From positions 372,001-436,000 of the forward strand of contig CAWIMW010000003.1 in NCBI GenBank assembly GCA_963837365.1: a stretch of DNA of 64,000 bases, read 5' to 3'. The first letter of the stretch is position 1. Each line of letters opens with the position of its first letter. This document shows positions 17,041 to 24,957 of the stretch, one piece after another. Source of the DNA: CAWBXL01 sp963837365 (GTDB lineage: Bacteria; Acidobacteriota; Terriglobia; Terriglobales; Acidobacteriaceae). The position numbers and the translations under genes were made by a program. Below the pieces are notes generated by a model. It saw only the letters and a program-made list of their open reading frames with translations. It did no database searches and had not been told where the DNA came from.

Positions 17041-17973
17041 ATGCGCAAGCCAATATTTGTACTGACAATCGCCGTCAGCATCGCAACTACTGTATACGCG
17101 CAGAAGCCAGCCTGGCAGCCCGCGCCCGGCCACACCACCATCAATCTTTGGCCAAATGGCGCACCGGATGCCAAACCGAATCCGCCCGCAGAGGTTGATC
17201 TCAATGATCCACAGAAAGATAAACCCATTGCTGGCCGGCCTATCATCCGCCTGGGCAACGTCTCTACGCCGACTCTCACCCTCTACTCGCCAAAAGGTAA
17301 AGACAGCGGCGCAGCCGTCGTGGTTTTTCCCGGAGGCGGCTACCACATCCTGGCAATTGATCTTGAAGGCACCGAGGTCTGCGCTTGGCTCAACTCGATT
17401 CACGTCACCTGCGTGCTGGTGAAATATCGCGTCCCCGACTCCGGCCCCTATCCCAAGTCATCCGCCGCGTTACAAGATGCGCAACGTGCCCTAGGCATCG
17501 TCCGCCAACACGCGCAAGAGTGGCATATTGATCCTAATAAGGTAGGCGTACTCGGATTCTCCGCCGGTGCCCATCTAGCCTCAGCTCTAAGCACGCATTT
17601 CGAAAAGCGCCTTTACGACGCAATCGACGCCGCGGACCAGCAAAGCTGCCGCCCGGATTTTGCCGTAATCATTTATCCGGGATACCTGGCATTGCCGGAC
17701 CAGAATTTCGCTCCCAATCCCAATATCCCGGTCACCGACAAGACTCCGCCATCATTCCTCCTGCAAGCGGAAGACGATCCGGTCCACGTGGAAAACGCGA
17801 CAGTGTATTTCATGGCGTTGAAGAATGCCAAGGTCCCGGCAGAACTCCATATCTACGCGGAAGGCGGGCATGGCTACGGCCTGCGCCGCACGGAGCTACC
17901 AGTGACGCGGTGGCCGGAACTCGTCGAAACCTGGTTGCACACAATCAAAATGCTTTCGCCTGCTTCTCACTGA
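17041..17973 (+). CDS. Secreted alpha/beta-hydrolase, carbohydrate esterase type (BD-FAE-like)
   Basis: The start ATG at 17041 follows AGGAG and gives a signal peptide (MRKPIFVLTIAVSIATTVYAQ); an upstream start would mask it. The hydrolase domain has VVVFPGGGYHILAIDLEG (oxyanion region), the nucleophile elbow GFSAGAH, a downstream Asp in LLQAEDDPVHVEN, and the catalytic His in YAEGGHGYGLR. INLWPNGAP near the N-terminus is typical of acetyl-xylan/feruloyl esterase-like proteins (BD-FAE). Probable role: periplasmic or extracellular removal of acetyl groups from plant polysaccharide. It converges on a GH78 rhamnosidase, in line with glycan degradation. Confidence 0.88.
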   Translation: MRKPIFVLTIAVSIATTVYAQKPAWQPAPGHTTINLWPNGAPDAKPNPPAEVDLNDPQKDKPIAGRPIIRLGNVSTPTLTLYSPKGKDSGAAVVVFPGGGYHILAIDLEGTEVCAWLNSIHVTCVLVKYRVPDSGPYPKSSAALQDAQRALGIVRQHAQEWHIDPNKVGVLGFSAGAHLASALSTHFEKRLYDAIDAADQQSCRPDFAVIIYPGYLALPDQNFAPNPNIPVTDKTPPSFLLQAEDDPVHVENATVYFMALKNAKVPAELHIYAEGGHGYGLRRTELPVTRWPELVETWLHTIKMLSPASH

Positions 17974-18151
17974 CAGAGGAGATTTGGGTAGAGCCTGGAA
18001 AAAGTAAGGCTCCAGGAAATTGCTGAAAACCGCGATGCGGGAAGGGCACGAGTTTTACTCGTGCCGCCCCGTCATATAGAAAAGTGCGCTTTAGCGTCCG
18101 AGGTGCGCACGGGGACCCAAGGCGCACTCTTCAAGGAATCTGCGCGGCATC

Positions 18152-20539
18152 TTAGGGCAACTCGATCGTCTGTGTACCTTCATGAAGAATAGTTGTTTTG
18201 CCTTTCCATACCAGTTCGCCTGAAACACCCGCAGGCAACTGAATCTTGGCCTTCACTCCAGAAGCTGCAACCGTGTACTCTGCTTCTATCGTCCCACCAG
18301 GGTGAGGCACCGACGCCAAGACATGTTTCACCTGCCCGAGGTGCGGCTCAATCCGGACCGACTTGAATCCAGCTTCTTTGGGCCGTACTCCGGCCACGAT
18401 GGTCAAAAAATCATAGTTGGGATGCGCACTCCAGGCATGAGAGTCCGAACGCGGCTGCTCCGGAGATTCGGCCCAGGTTGTCAGGCCGTCATGGACCATG
18501 GTTTGCCAGGGCCCAAGCAGCTTCAGATATTGGTCGCCCATGCCAGCATGATCCACCGCACGCGCCAGATAAAAACGGAAGTAGTAAGTAGCTCTGGTCA
18601 TGAAGGGAATTGTTCCGCAGCCAGGACACATTGTGCCTTCGCTTGCAGCTAAAGTTCTAGCCAGCACTGCCTTATGCTGCTCCTGCGGGATCACATCCAG
18701 CCAGACGCCAAGAACATTCGCGTGCTGGCTGAAGTGCTTTTGTGCAGGCGTATCTGCCAGCAACCCATACCCGGCGTTCCAGCACAAGTTGTAAATTGCG
18801 TCTGCCGCGCGTTTGGCCGCGCGGTGGTAAATCTCCGCTCTCCGCGGATCACCCAACGCGGATTCCATCTCCGCCGCATACCGTAACGCCTCCACAAACT
18901 GCAAAGTGATTACCGACGAACCGCCATCTTCATCCTGCGGAGGCATGCCATAAACAAAATCCGATCCCCAATCCACAAACGGCCACCAAGTGATTTTTCC
19001 TAACAACCCATCTGTTCGCTGCCGGTCGAGGAACCAATCCAGCACCGTACGCGTGCCCGCCAGTTGGGCCCGAACAAAATCCGGATCATCCCGGTACATC
19101 CAGAAATCATGCACCATGCCCACCCACAGCAGAGAAAACGTCGGAATAATCTGCCGCACCGACGACGGATACCGGCTTCGCGTAAGCCCCTCAGGAATGC
19201 GCGAATCGTTGAAAGCTTGGATCGCCTGTCGTGCCAGCCGGTCGTCTCCGGCAACGGTGTAGGAAATCAACGCCTGAATCCGCGTGTCACCCACATATTG
19301 CATACGCTCGTAGTACGGCGTATCCATGTAGGTATCATGCGCATCCAGCCGCGCGGTTCGCCAGCTGATCTCCCAAATTGGCTTGAGCGAATCGTCGTCT
19401 GACTCAAATCGCCCGCGTTGCTCAAACGGATACGCCGTAAACCATGTCCGCAGTTTCTCGACCTGCAAGGGCTGGTCCCCGGTCTCGATATTCAGTTGCA
19501 GATACCGCCAGGTTTTCCAGGCCAGAGGCATGAAGACACGGTGATTGCCGCCATCAGAAATGAATTCATCGAAAATTCCCTCGATATGTCTGCTCGTGAT
19601 CTCATTTCGATTGCCCTTGTGTCCTTGGTCATCAAACAGAGCTTCGGCATAGATCAGGCGAACCCTGGCATCGCGCCCACCACTGACAGTCAGCTCCGGA
19701 TAGGCAGTGGTGAGGTGCGAATTATCGATGAGGACCTCAACCTTGGAGTGTGCCGGGACCGTGAATGCCTTGTCAGGGAATCCGGTAGGCGATGCAATCC
19801 CATTCGCCCGAACTACATGGCCTGCCTGAGTCAATTCCATCTGCATGGCGGGTAGGGGGTCAGGCACAAGCTGCCAATTATCGTTTTGCATCGATCCGCC
19901 CAATATGGATGCGCCCTCCATCGGCTTGGCCTTTTTCCAATTGCCGCCTGCGCCGCTCTTCCAATCCCAGTCAAACAGTGCGCCATTGATCCGTTCTGCC
20001 GGTTCGGCAACGTAGTATTTCCTGGCAACCTCTGGCGGAGTGGGCAACACCGCAACACCTTTCTCGTCCTCTACTTCCCAACTATCGTTGGTGTCCACCA
20101 CGCGCTCGGCATCACTCGCACCATGGAGTACAAATCCGATGCGGTCGCTGATCTGCGCCAGGGGAGTCAGCACGCCAAAGTTCCACACCACCGCTGCCAA
20201 CACATTCTTGCCCGGCCGCAGCATGGGTGCGATGTCATAGGTTTCGTAACGCCAATGCCCTAGATCACTTTTCGCCGGCCCAGCTCCCACCCATTGCTCA
20301 TTCACATAGAAAATGAACTGATTGTCTGCGCTGACCTGCACCATAAAGTGCTCCGGTTTCTGGGCCAGCTCAATTGTTTTGCGGAAATGCAGTACCGCGG
20401 CATCGCGCTGCGGAGAATCCGCCGCAGTAATCCACTGTGCGCTCCAGACATAGCGCGCCACCTCGGGCGCCATTTGTGCAATGGTGGCGGAAGAAGAAAT
20501 GCAGGCTAGCAGTGCGAGAAGCGGGATGCGAGTTTTCAT
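18152..20539 (-). CDS. Alpha-L-rhamnosidase-like glycoside hydrolase (GH78)
   Basis: From MKTRIPLLALLACISSSATIAQ (signal peptide) the protein runs about 795 residues. N-terminal beta-sandwich parts contain WSAQWITAADSP and YVNEQWVGAGPAKSD, as in rhamnosidase N domains. The (alpha/alpha)6 catalytic core has DTPYYERMQYVGDTRIQ, which corresponds to the GH78 'DCPxRERxGWxGD' motif, and the acidic segment PPQDEDGGSSVITLQF. A C-terminal beta domain contains SESPEQPRSDSHAWSAHPNYD-like sequence and VRPKEAGFKSVRIEPHLG. It would release L-rhamnose from plant or bacterial glycans in the periplasm. The start 12 codons upstream is rejected because it precedes the signal peptide. Confidence 0.9.
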   Translation of the reverse strand: MKTRIPLLALLACISSSATIAQMAPEVARYVWSAQWITAADSPQRDAAVLHFRKTIELAQKPEHFMVQVSADNQFIFYVNEQWVGAGPAKSDLGHWRYETYDIAPMLRPGKNVLAAVVWNFGVLTPLAQISDRIGFVLHGASDAERVVDTNDSWEVEDEKGVAVLPTPPEVARKYYVAEPAERINGALFDWDWKSGAGGNWKKAKPMEGASILGGSMQNDNWQLVPDPLPAMQMELTQAGHVVRANGIASPTGFPDKAFTVPAHSKVEVLIDNSHLTTAYPELTVSGGRDARVRLIYAEALFDDQGHKGNRNEITSRHIEGIFDEFISDGGNHRVFMPLAWKTWRYLQLNIETGDQPLQVEKLRTWFTAYPFEQRGRFESDDDSLKPIWEISWRTARLDAHDTYMDTPYYERMQYVGDTRIQALISYTVAGDDRLARQAIQAFNDSRIPEGLTRSRYPSSVRQIIPTFSLLWVGMVHDFWMYRDDPDFVRAQLAGTRTVLDWFLDRQRTDGLLGKITWWPFVDWGSDFVYGMPPQDEDGGSSVITLQFVEALRYAAEMESALGDPRRAEIYHRAAKRAADAIYNLCWNAGYGLLADTPAQKHFSQHANVLGVWLDVIPQEQHKAVLARTLAASEGTMCPGCGTIPFMTRATYYFRFYLARAVDHAGMGDQYLKLLGPWQTMVHDGLTTWAESPEQPRSDSHAWSAHPNYDFLTIVAGVRPKEAGFKSVRIEPHLGQVKHVLASVPHPGGTIEAEYTVAASGVKAKIQLPAGVSGELVWKGKTTILHEGTQTIELP

Positions 20540-20738
20540 AACCGCGGAAGTATAACTCCGGCACAGGAGTTTCAATCTATTCCCGGAGCGAAGCAGTGGA
20601 GAAACCTTGTGTTTCCATGCGCTTAAAAGGGGGCTCTCAGGCTTATCAAAACCCTGGGAAATCCCTCCGAATTCATTGTCCAGCGCGGCATTTCAGGGTT
20701 ACAATTCAACAAGAAATAAGGTAGGAAGGAAGCACTCC

Positions 20739-21563
20739 ATGAAGACCCTAATCTCCTTGACATTGTTGTTTTGCGTAGCTCTGCCCGCCTCCGTATTCGC
20801 GCAGCAGGCTGTAAGCTCTCAGGACGCCGCCGCCACCCAAGCCGCCTCCCACGAGACCGCCACCGGCAAACCCCCGTTGCCCGTCCAAACCAAACCCGAG
20901 AACTGGTGGGACGGTGACGATCCCGGCCTGGCATGGCTGGTGCTACACCCATTCGCCAGCAAGAAGTACGTTCGCCGGAATACCGATGCCATTAAAGATC
21001 GTGTCAACGAATTGGACCAGTTGACCTCAGATAACACCAAGACGATTCAGGATACAGATACCCGCGCCCAGCAAGGCATCCAGCTTGCTTCCACGCAGAC
21101 AAAACTGGCCGATGACCACACCATGGAAGCTACCGGCAAAGCGCAAACCGCGCTGCAATCGGCGACCGCGGTGAACACCCGGTTGGCCAAGTCCGAAGCG
21201 TCAGTCAGCAACATCGATAAGTTCAATTCTGCGAACCAGGCTGAGATCCGCTTCCGTCCCGGTCAGACCGCCCTGAGCAAGCAAGCCAAGATGGCTCTTG
21301 ACCAGATGGTTGCCCCGCTAAAGGACCAGAGCGGCTATCTCATCGAGGTGCAAGGCTACTCCGCGGGCAGAGGCCAGACCGCTATCGCCAACTCCCGCAA
21401 AATGGCCGACTCAGTAGTGCGCTACCTGATGACCAGCCATGACATCCCGTCCTATCGCATTTATGTAATCGGGATGGGCAACGTTCCCACGGACAAGCAT
21501 GCCAGCGCGACCCGTGTAGAAGTCAGTTTGCTAAAGAATGGCCTGGAACAGGCCGCAAAATAG
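20739..21563 (+). CDS. OmpA-family peptidoglycan-associated outer-membrane protein
   Basis: The start ATG at 20739 follows GGAAGGA and gives the signal peptide MKTLISLTLLFCVALPASVFAQ. The middle (about residues 80-165) is a heptad-like helical region (RVNELDQLTSDNTKTIQDTD). The C-terminal domain begins EIRFRPGQTALSKQAKMALD and includes VQGYSAGRGQTAIANSRKMADSVVRYL, the OmpA-like peptidoglycan-binding fold; the DxxG...S..RA core is partly altered (GYSAGRG, NSRKM). Likely a periplasmic or outer-membrane anchor to the cell wall. A strong terminator follows. Confidence 0.88.
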   Translation: MKTLISLTLLFCVALPASVFAQQAVSSQDAAATQAASHETATGKPPLPVQTKPENWWDGDDPGLAWLVLHPFASKKYVRRNTDAIKDRVNELDQLTSDNTKTIQDTDTRAQQGIQLASTQTKLADDHTMEATGKAQTALQSATAVNTRLAKSEASVSNIDKFNSANQAEIRFRPGQTALSKQAKMALDQMVAPLKDQSGYLIEVQGYSAGRGQTAIANSRKMADSVVRYLMTSHDIPSYRIYVIGMGNVPTDKHASATRVEVSLLKNGLEQAAK

Positions 21564-21592
21564 CCGAAAAAAAGAACCCAATCCAAAGGGTG

Positions 21593-21624
21593 CCCCGTTC
21601 AAGCTTCGCTTGAGCGGGGTTTTG
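21593..21624 (+). terminator. Rho-independent terminator after the OmpA-family gene
   Basis: CCCCGTTCAAGC (21593-21604) and GCTTGAGCGGGG (21608-21619) form a 12-bp stem with one G-T pair and a 3-base loop, followed by TTTTGTCATTTT. Confidence 0.88.
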
Positions 21625-21718
21625 TCATTTTGCGCCGTAAGCTATCTGCGCCCGAGAAAGAGCGGACACTTTGATGGGTACTGACACCGCGACAATAAGC
21701 AAAGTTTAAATCTACGCA

Positions 21719-22012
21719 ATGAAAATCTTTGAACATAAGAAATCCTCCCCGGAGCTGGTCACCACCGGACGCTTTGAACTGGAGCAAAACGCAGACGTGG
21801 CCTCCCTCGAGTACACACTCGCAGGTCAGGTGCTTGGGCTGCTCCATACCGATGTTCCCAAGACGCTTCGTGGTACCGGTGTGGCATCAACCCTGGTAAA
21901 GTCTGCTCTGGAATGGGCGCGTGAGCATCGCCTGAAGGTGGACGTAACATGTCCGTTTGTCGCTGAATATATCCGGACCCATCCGGAATATGCCGACTTG
22001 GTGTTGCGCTAG
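21719..22012 (+). CDS. Small GNAT-like N-acetyltransferase (YjdJ type)
   Basis: The 97-residue product matches the short acetyltransferase family with VASLEYTLAGQVLGLLHTDVP, then TLRGTGVASTLVKSALEWAREH (acetyl-CoA loop) and VDVTCPFVAEYIRTHPEYADLV. The near-C-terminal CPFV-YIxxHPEY motif is characteristic of this group. Cytoplasmic; substrate unknown. Twelve bases separate it from the next gene, so they may be co-transcribed. Confidence 0.88.
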   Translation: MKIFEHKKSSPELVTTGRFELEQNADVASLEYTLAGQVLGLLHTDVPKTLRGTGVASTLVKSALEWAREHRLKVDVTCPFVAEYIRTHPEYADLVLR

Positions 22013-22023
22013 TTCATGGAAAT

Positions 22024-22545
22024 ATGGCATCTGGACCCCCTCTGCCAGTAGCGCACTTCGGTAACGTTGACCAGTACAAGCCGGCTTGTAATGCTGATCG
22101 GATGCGGGGGAAACCGGAAAAGCCTCGAAACAACGCGCGGGCGCCGCGCATCCGTGTCCCCAATCGCGAACGGGCATTGTTTACCATCGAGACCCAGAAA
22201 TTGGTTGGTGTGATTCAACGTCTTTCGCTTACCGGAGGCTCCGTCATCCTGGCCAAGGGTTGCGTCCCGCAGGGAACTCTGGCCCAAATGGGCTTAAATA
22301 CCGTGTTTGGGAAAATGACGGCGCAGATCCAGTTCTTGCAAAGCGGAGCTGAAGGGATGCCGCTTGCCCAGGCATTCCGCTTCCTTCACATGGACGACGT
22401 AAGTTCCCGCCGATTCACCGCTGCTATCGAACAAATGCAGAATGCAGGTTTCAGCGATGCGGTGGCCAAGGCCCCAACCCTTACCGACGTGGCATCACAG
22501 ACTCTGGGCAAGCTCCGCGGCAGCATCAACCGGTTTCTGAGGTGA
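22024..22545 (+). CDS. Hypothetical protein with a possible PilZ-like domain
   Basis: The 173-residue protein has a basic N-terminal region, then RAPRIRVPNRERALFTIETQKLVG followed by RLSLTGGSVI, which resembles the RxxxR...(D/N)xSxxG layout of PilZ c-di-GMP-binding domains, but the key Asp/Asn is replaced (LSLTGG) and the arginines are irregular. C-terminal helices follow. If it is PilZ-like it may not bind c-di-GMP. The start could be later than the ATG at 22024. It directly follows the GNAT gene. Confidence 0.5.
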   Translation: MASGPPLPVAHFGNVDQYKPACNADRMRGKPEKPRNNARAPRIRVPNRERALFTIETQKLVGVIQRLSLTGGSVILAKGCVPQGTLAQMGLNTVFGKMTAQIQFLQSGAEGMPLAQAFRFLHMDDVSSRRFTAAIEQMQNAGFSDAVAKAPTLTDVASQTLGKLRGSINRFLR

Positions 22546-22616
22546 TCCTATTCTGGCCGGTGGACGAAAGCGCTGCGCTAGGCCGGAAGAAAGGACCAGC
22601 CAGGGGAGGATGACCG

Positions 22617-23237
22617 TCAGCAGCAAGTCTTCGCTTTCATTCCCTCAATTCCTTCTTTGGCGATGATCGGAACCATGACAAGGGCCGCGATTGGGTCCGC
22701 CCACCACCACCCCAGCGAGGCGTTCAGCAGTAGACCCGCCAACAAAATGGCAGATAAGTAGACGCAGAAATCAGTCTGCCGGGCATCCGCGTGCATAGCC
22801 GCACTCGACAGTGACTCCCCCACCTTCTTTTTGGCGCGAGACAAAAGCGGCATCACAATCAGGGAAACACAGGCCAACACGATTCCGGGGATGCTGTGTG
22901 CAGGCTGTTTTCTACTGAGCAGGTCGGAAGCAGATTCGTAGGCAACGTAAATGGCGAGGGCGATAAAGCAAATGCCTACAATCTTGAGACTGCGTTTCTC
23001 GTTTTGCTCCCGCCTTGGTTCATCCTCATCAACCGACATCCTCCACAGCAAGGTGCCACCCGAAGTCACCTCAATGAAGCTATCAATTCCGAAACCCACC
23101 AGCGAGATACTGCCCGCCATGAGCCCAGAAATGATGGCTACCAGCCCTTCAAGCGTATTCCACGCGATCGTGAAATATTCAAGCCGCTTTCCGCGTCGGG
23201 CCATTGCCTGACGGCCCAGTGCAACTTGCACCATCAT
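22617..23237 (-). CDS. Cation diffusion facilitator (CDF) family transporter
   Basis: The protein has six predicted membrane segments. The second carries GIDSFIE and the fifth is preceded by HADARQTD, the positions of the CDF metal site (usual HDxxD / DxxxD), here G-I-D-S-x-x-E and H-A-D-x-x-x-x-D. Such proteins export Zn2+, Co2+, Fe2+ or similar by proton exchange across the inner membrane. The long frame starts at 23282, but its first codons read a dispersed repeat (ERVGHPA), so MMVQVALGRQ at 23237 is the likely start (MARRGKRLEY at 23204 is another). Confidence 0.82.
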   Translation of the reverse strand: MMVQVALGRQAMARRGKRLEYFTIAWNTLEGLVAIISGLMAGSISLVGFGIDSFIEVTSGGTLLWRMSVDEDEPRREQNEKRSLKIVGICFIALAIYVAYESASDLLSRKQPAHSIPGIVLACVSLIVMPLLSRAKKKVGESLSSAAMHADARQTDFCVYLSAILLAGLLLNASLGWWWADPIAALVMVPIIAKEGIEGMKAKTCC

Positions 23238-23268
23238 GACGGCATAGTAGCAAATCGCGGCCGGGTGG

Positions 23269-23357
23269 CCCACCCTTTCCAAAACCGGGAAAGGGATGGG
23301 GCAGCCACTTTTGGAATAAGGGCGAGGAAGTCAAAACAAAAGGTGAGCCAGCCCCCC
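23269..23357. repeat. 89-bp dispersed element, family B (copy nearly identical to 41691-41780)
   Basis: It begins CCCACCCTTTCCAAAACCGG, forms a hairpin with GGAAAGGGATGGG, and ends GGTGAGCCAGCCCCCC. The copy at 41691-41780 differs at only a few positions over about 90 bp. Diverged copies lie at 24797-24950; hairpin-only relatives are at 3395, 26678, 38143 and 46803. This copy abuts the 5' end of the CDF gene. Confidence 0.82.
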
Positions 23358-23511
23358 AACCATTGTCTAGAAAAAAACGGTCGGCACCCCAGGGTACGGC
23401 CAGGGCCAACCCCTTAAGAAGGAAGTCAATAGGTCGCCAATGAATTGAGTTTTTCATTTGTTTTGGCACCACTGCCCCGTCACCTGACTGCGCCAAGTTC
23501 TGAAACTCCTT

Positions 23512-23775
23512 TCACGCCGTGAACTTCTCCGGCGTCACCTTCTCACCCGCCGCCACAGGCCCCAACACGTTCACCAGCAGCAAGCGCACTCCGATGATCT
23601 CGGCCAGGGCCGGATCGTGGGCCGCTGCATTGCTGGCACCTCCCCGCAGAATCATCTCGCGGCACCATTCGCCGAGCGTCCGACCGTCGGCCCGCGCCGC
23701 CGTTTCCAGGTGCGCGTACTCTTCCTCGCTGACTTTGAAACCGATGGATTTTGTGCGCAGCGGCGGCTTCACCAT
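23512..23775 (-). CDS. Ribbon-helix-helix-like (MobC-type) small protein
   Basis: The 87-residue product has KSIGFKVSEEEYAHLETAARADGRTLGEWCREMIL, which reads as the beta strand and two helices of a ribbon-helix-helix or MobC-like DNA-binding domain. C-terminal helices carry LAEIIGVRLLLVNVLGP. No toxin or relaxase is adjacent, so it is an orphan. An 18-bp perfect palindrome lies about 80 bp upstream and could be its operator. Confidence 0.7.
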   Translation of the reverse strand: MVKPPLRTKSIGFKVSEEEYAHLETAARADGRTLGEWCREMILRGGASNAAAHDPALAEIIGVRLLLVNVLGPVAAGEKVTPEKFTA

Positions 23776-23856
23776 GTCGGTGCCTTCTCTCTCGTCATCA
23801 CCGCCGAGAGTAGCAGCCGCGCTTAAGAATCAACAAGTTCGCCTGCGGTAACTTCA

Positions 23857-23874
23857 GGTTGCTGTACAGCAACC
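23857..23874. promoter_or_regulatory. 18-bp perfect palindrome, possible operator
   Basis: GGTTGCTGTACAGCAACC reads the same on both strands. It lies 82 bp upstream of the ribbon-helix-helix gene on the minus strand. Its first 13 bases recur at 44624-44636, just upstream of the minus-strand gene at 44318-44605. A longer inverted pair (GGTAACTT / AAGTTACC at 23847-23854 and 23935-23942) surrounds it. Confidence 0.5.
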
Positions 23875-24024
23875 GCGATGGCGGGATTTCCCTCTAGCCG
23901 CTTTGCTTTCTTCAAGTTCGCGCGCGTTAACCGAAAGTTACCGCGCAGCACCCTTTCAGGGGTGGAGTGTCATACCTCCTCCCGATGCCGAAGGCAGCGC
24001 GCTTTTGACCTTTACCCAAGCGGC

Positions 24025-24540
24025 TCAATGCAGCAAAGACATAAGCGCAAGGAAGGCGAAGAACACACCGCAGAGCCTCAGCACCAGCATCACCTTCGGC
24101 GCAGCCGATGGTGTTACTGATCGGCCGGCAGGCCAGACGTGTCCAAAGACCGCCAGTGCCTCTGCCGGGAAAACGGCCATAAGTATTCCCGCGACGACCA
24201 CGAAGATCGAGAGCGCAGTGATACCCGGCGCTGGAGTGTTGTGAGGCACCCCGCTGGCCGGATGCACCACTGGGCTTGTCGCTTGTCCAGCGTGCACAAG
24301 CCAAATCTCGGTAGCTGCCATGTACACGAACCAGCAACCCACTGCAAAAATCGCCAGTCCAGAGGCCCGGTTGAGAAAGCTTACAACGGGATGCAGACGT
24401 TTTGGGCTGCGCTCGGTCCATCGGTCGGCGAAACTGATCAATTCCGTGAGCCTGTACCACCTTGCAGGTAGGAAGCACGCCATGAACCCACAAGCGCCTG
24501 CGGCCAAGCCCATTAGCAACATCATTATCAGAAGTAACAT
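24025..24540 (-). CDS. Hypothetical membrane protein
   Basis: The 171-residue product has four hydrophobic segments (about 1-25, 58-78, 105-125, 148-170) with an external-looking Pro/Ala/His loop between the second and third. No family recognised. The first residues MLLLIMMLLMGLAAGACGF form either the first helix or an uncleaved signal anchor. Single gene; non-coding DNA follows on both sides. Confidence 0.6.
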   Translation of the reverse strand: MLLLIMMLLMGLAAGACGFMACFLPARWYRLTELISFADRWTERSPKRLHPVVSFLNRASGLAIFAVGCWFVYMAATEIWLVHAGQATSPVVHPASGVPHNTPAPGITALSIFVVVAGILMAVFPAEALAVFGHVWPAGRSVTPSAAPKVMLVLRLCGVFFAFLALMSLLH

Positions 24541-24561
24541 TGACTTCCTCTCACCTTGGCC

Positions 24562-24846
24562 TCACTGGGCCTCCGGCCCGCCACAGGCGCCCCAAGTGTA
24601 AGAGCCAGAAAGCCCGGGGCTAAGGCTTAGCGTTGGCCCGCCGATTGTTCCAGACGAGTTGGTCGAGGCTTGGTATCCCAACCAAGCACTCGATCCGAAT
24701 GAGTAGCCCCAACTGCTAAGGACGTTCGTCCAGTTCGACATGTTGCCGTTGTTGTAGACGCCTACGGTAAGCGCCTTTGTCGGCGGTACAGAAGCCGGGT
24801 GCCCCATCTTTTGCGTCGCAGAGGGTGGGGCAGCCTCATTTACCAA
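24562..24846 (-). pseudogene. Possible 3' gene remnant fused to a dispersed repeat
   Basis: The first ~30 codons on the minus strand lie within a family B repeat (PPSATQKMGHPAS), and the rest reads VGVYNNGNMSNWTNVLSSWGYSFGSSAWLGYQ, a Ser/Gly/Asn-rich extracellular-type sequence. The repeat probably supplies the apparent start, while the downstream part looks like the end of a secreted protein gene. I do not recognise the family. Confidence 0.3.
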
Positions 24847-24950
24847 TGAGGGAGAGAAAGATCAAAACCAAAAGATGGGCCAGCCCCCAGCCGACTGTAG
24901 TATGAGGGTGAGAAAATCAGAAACAAAGGTGGACCTGCCCCCCACCAGCC
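24797..24950. repeat. Diverged family B element plus an extra half unit
   Basis: CATCTTTTGCGTCGCAGAGG...GGTGGGGCAGCC and AGATGGGCCAGCCCCCAGCC follow the family B plan, then a further half unit ends AAAGGTGGACCTGCCCCCCA. These sit immediately after the 3' end of the AIPR gene (minus strand). The 24541-24957 gap holds only this and the remnant above. Confidence 0.65.
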
Positions 24951-24957
24951 GCTTTCT

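Noticed and set aside
23179..23496. 105-codon minus-strand frame
   Set aside because: It is made largely of family B repeat sequence and overlaps the CDF gene.
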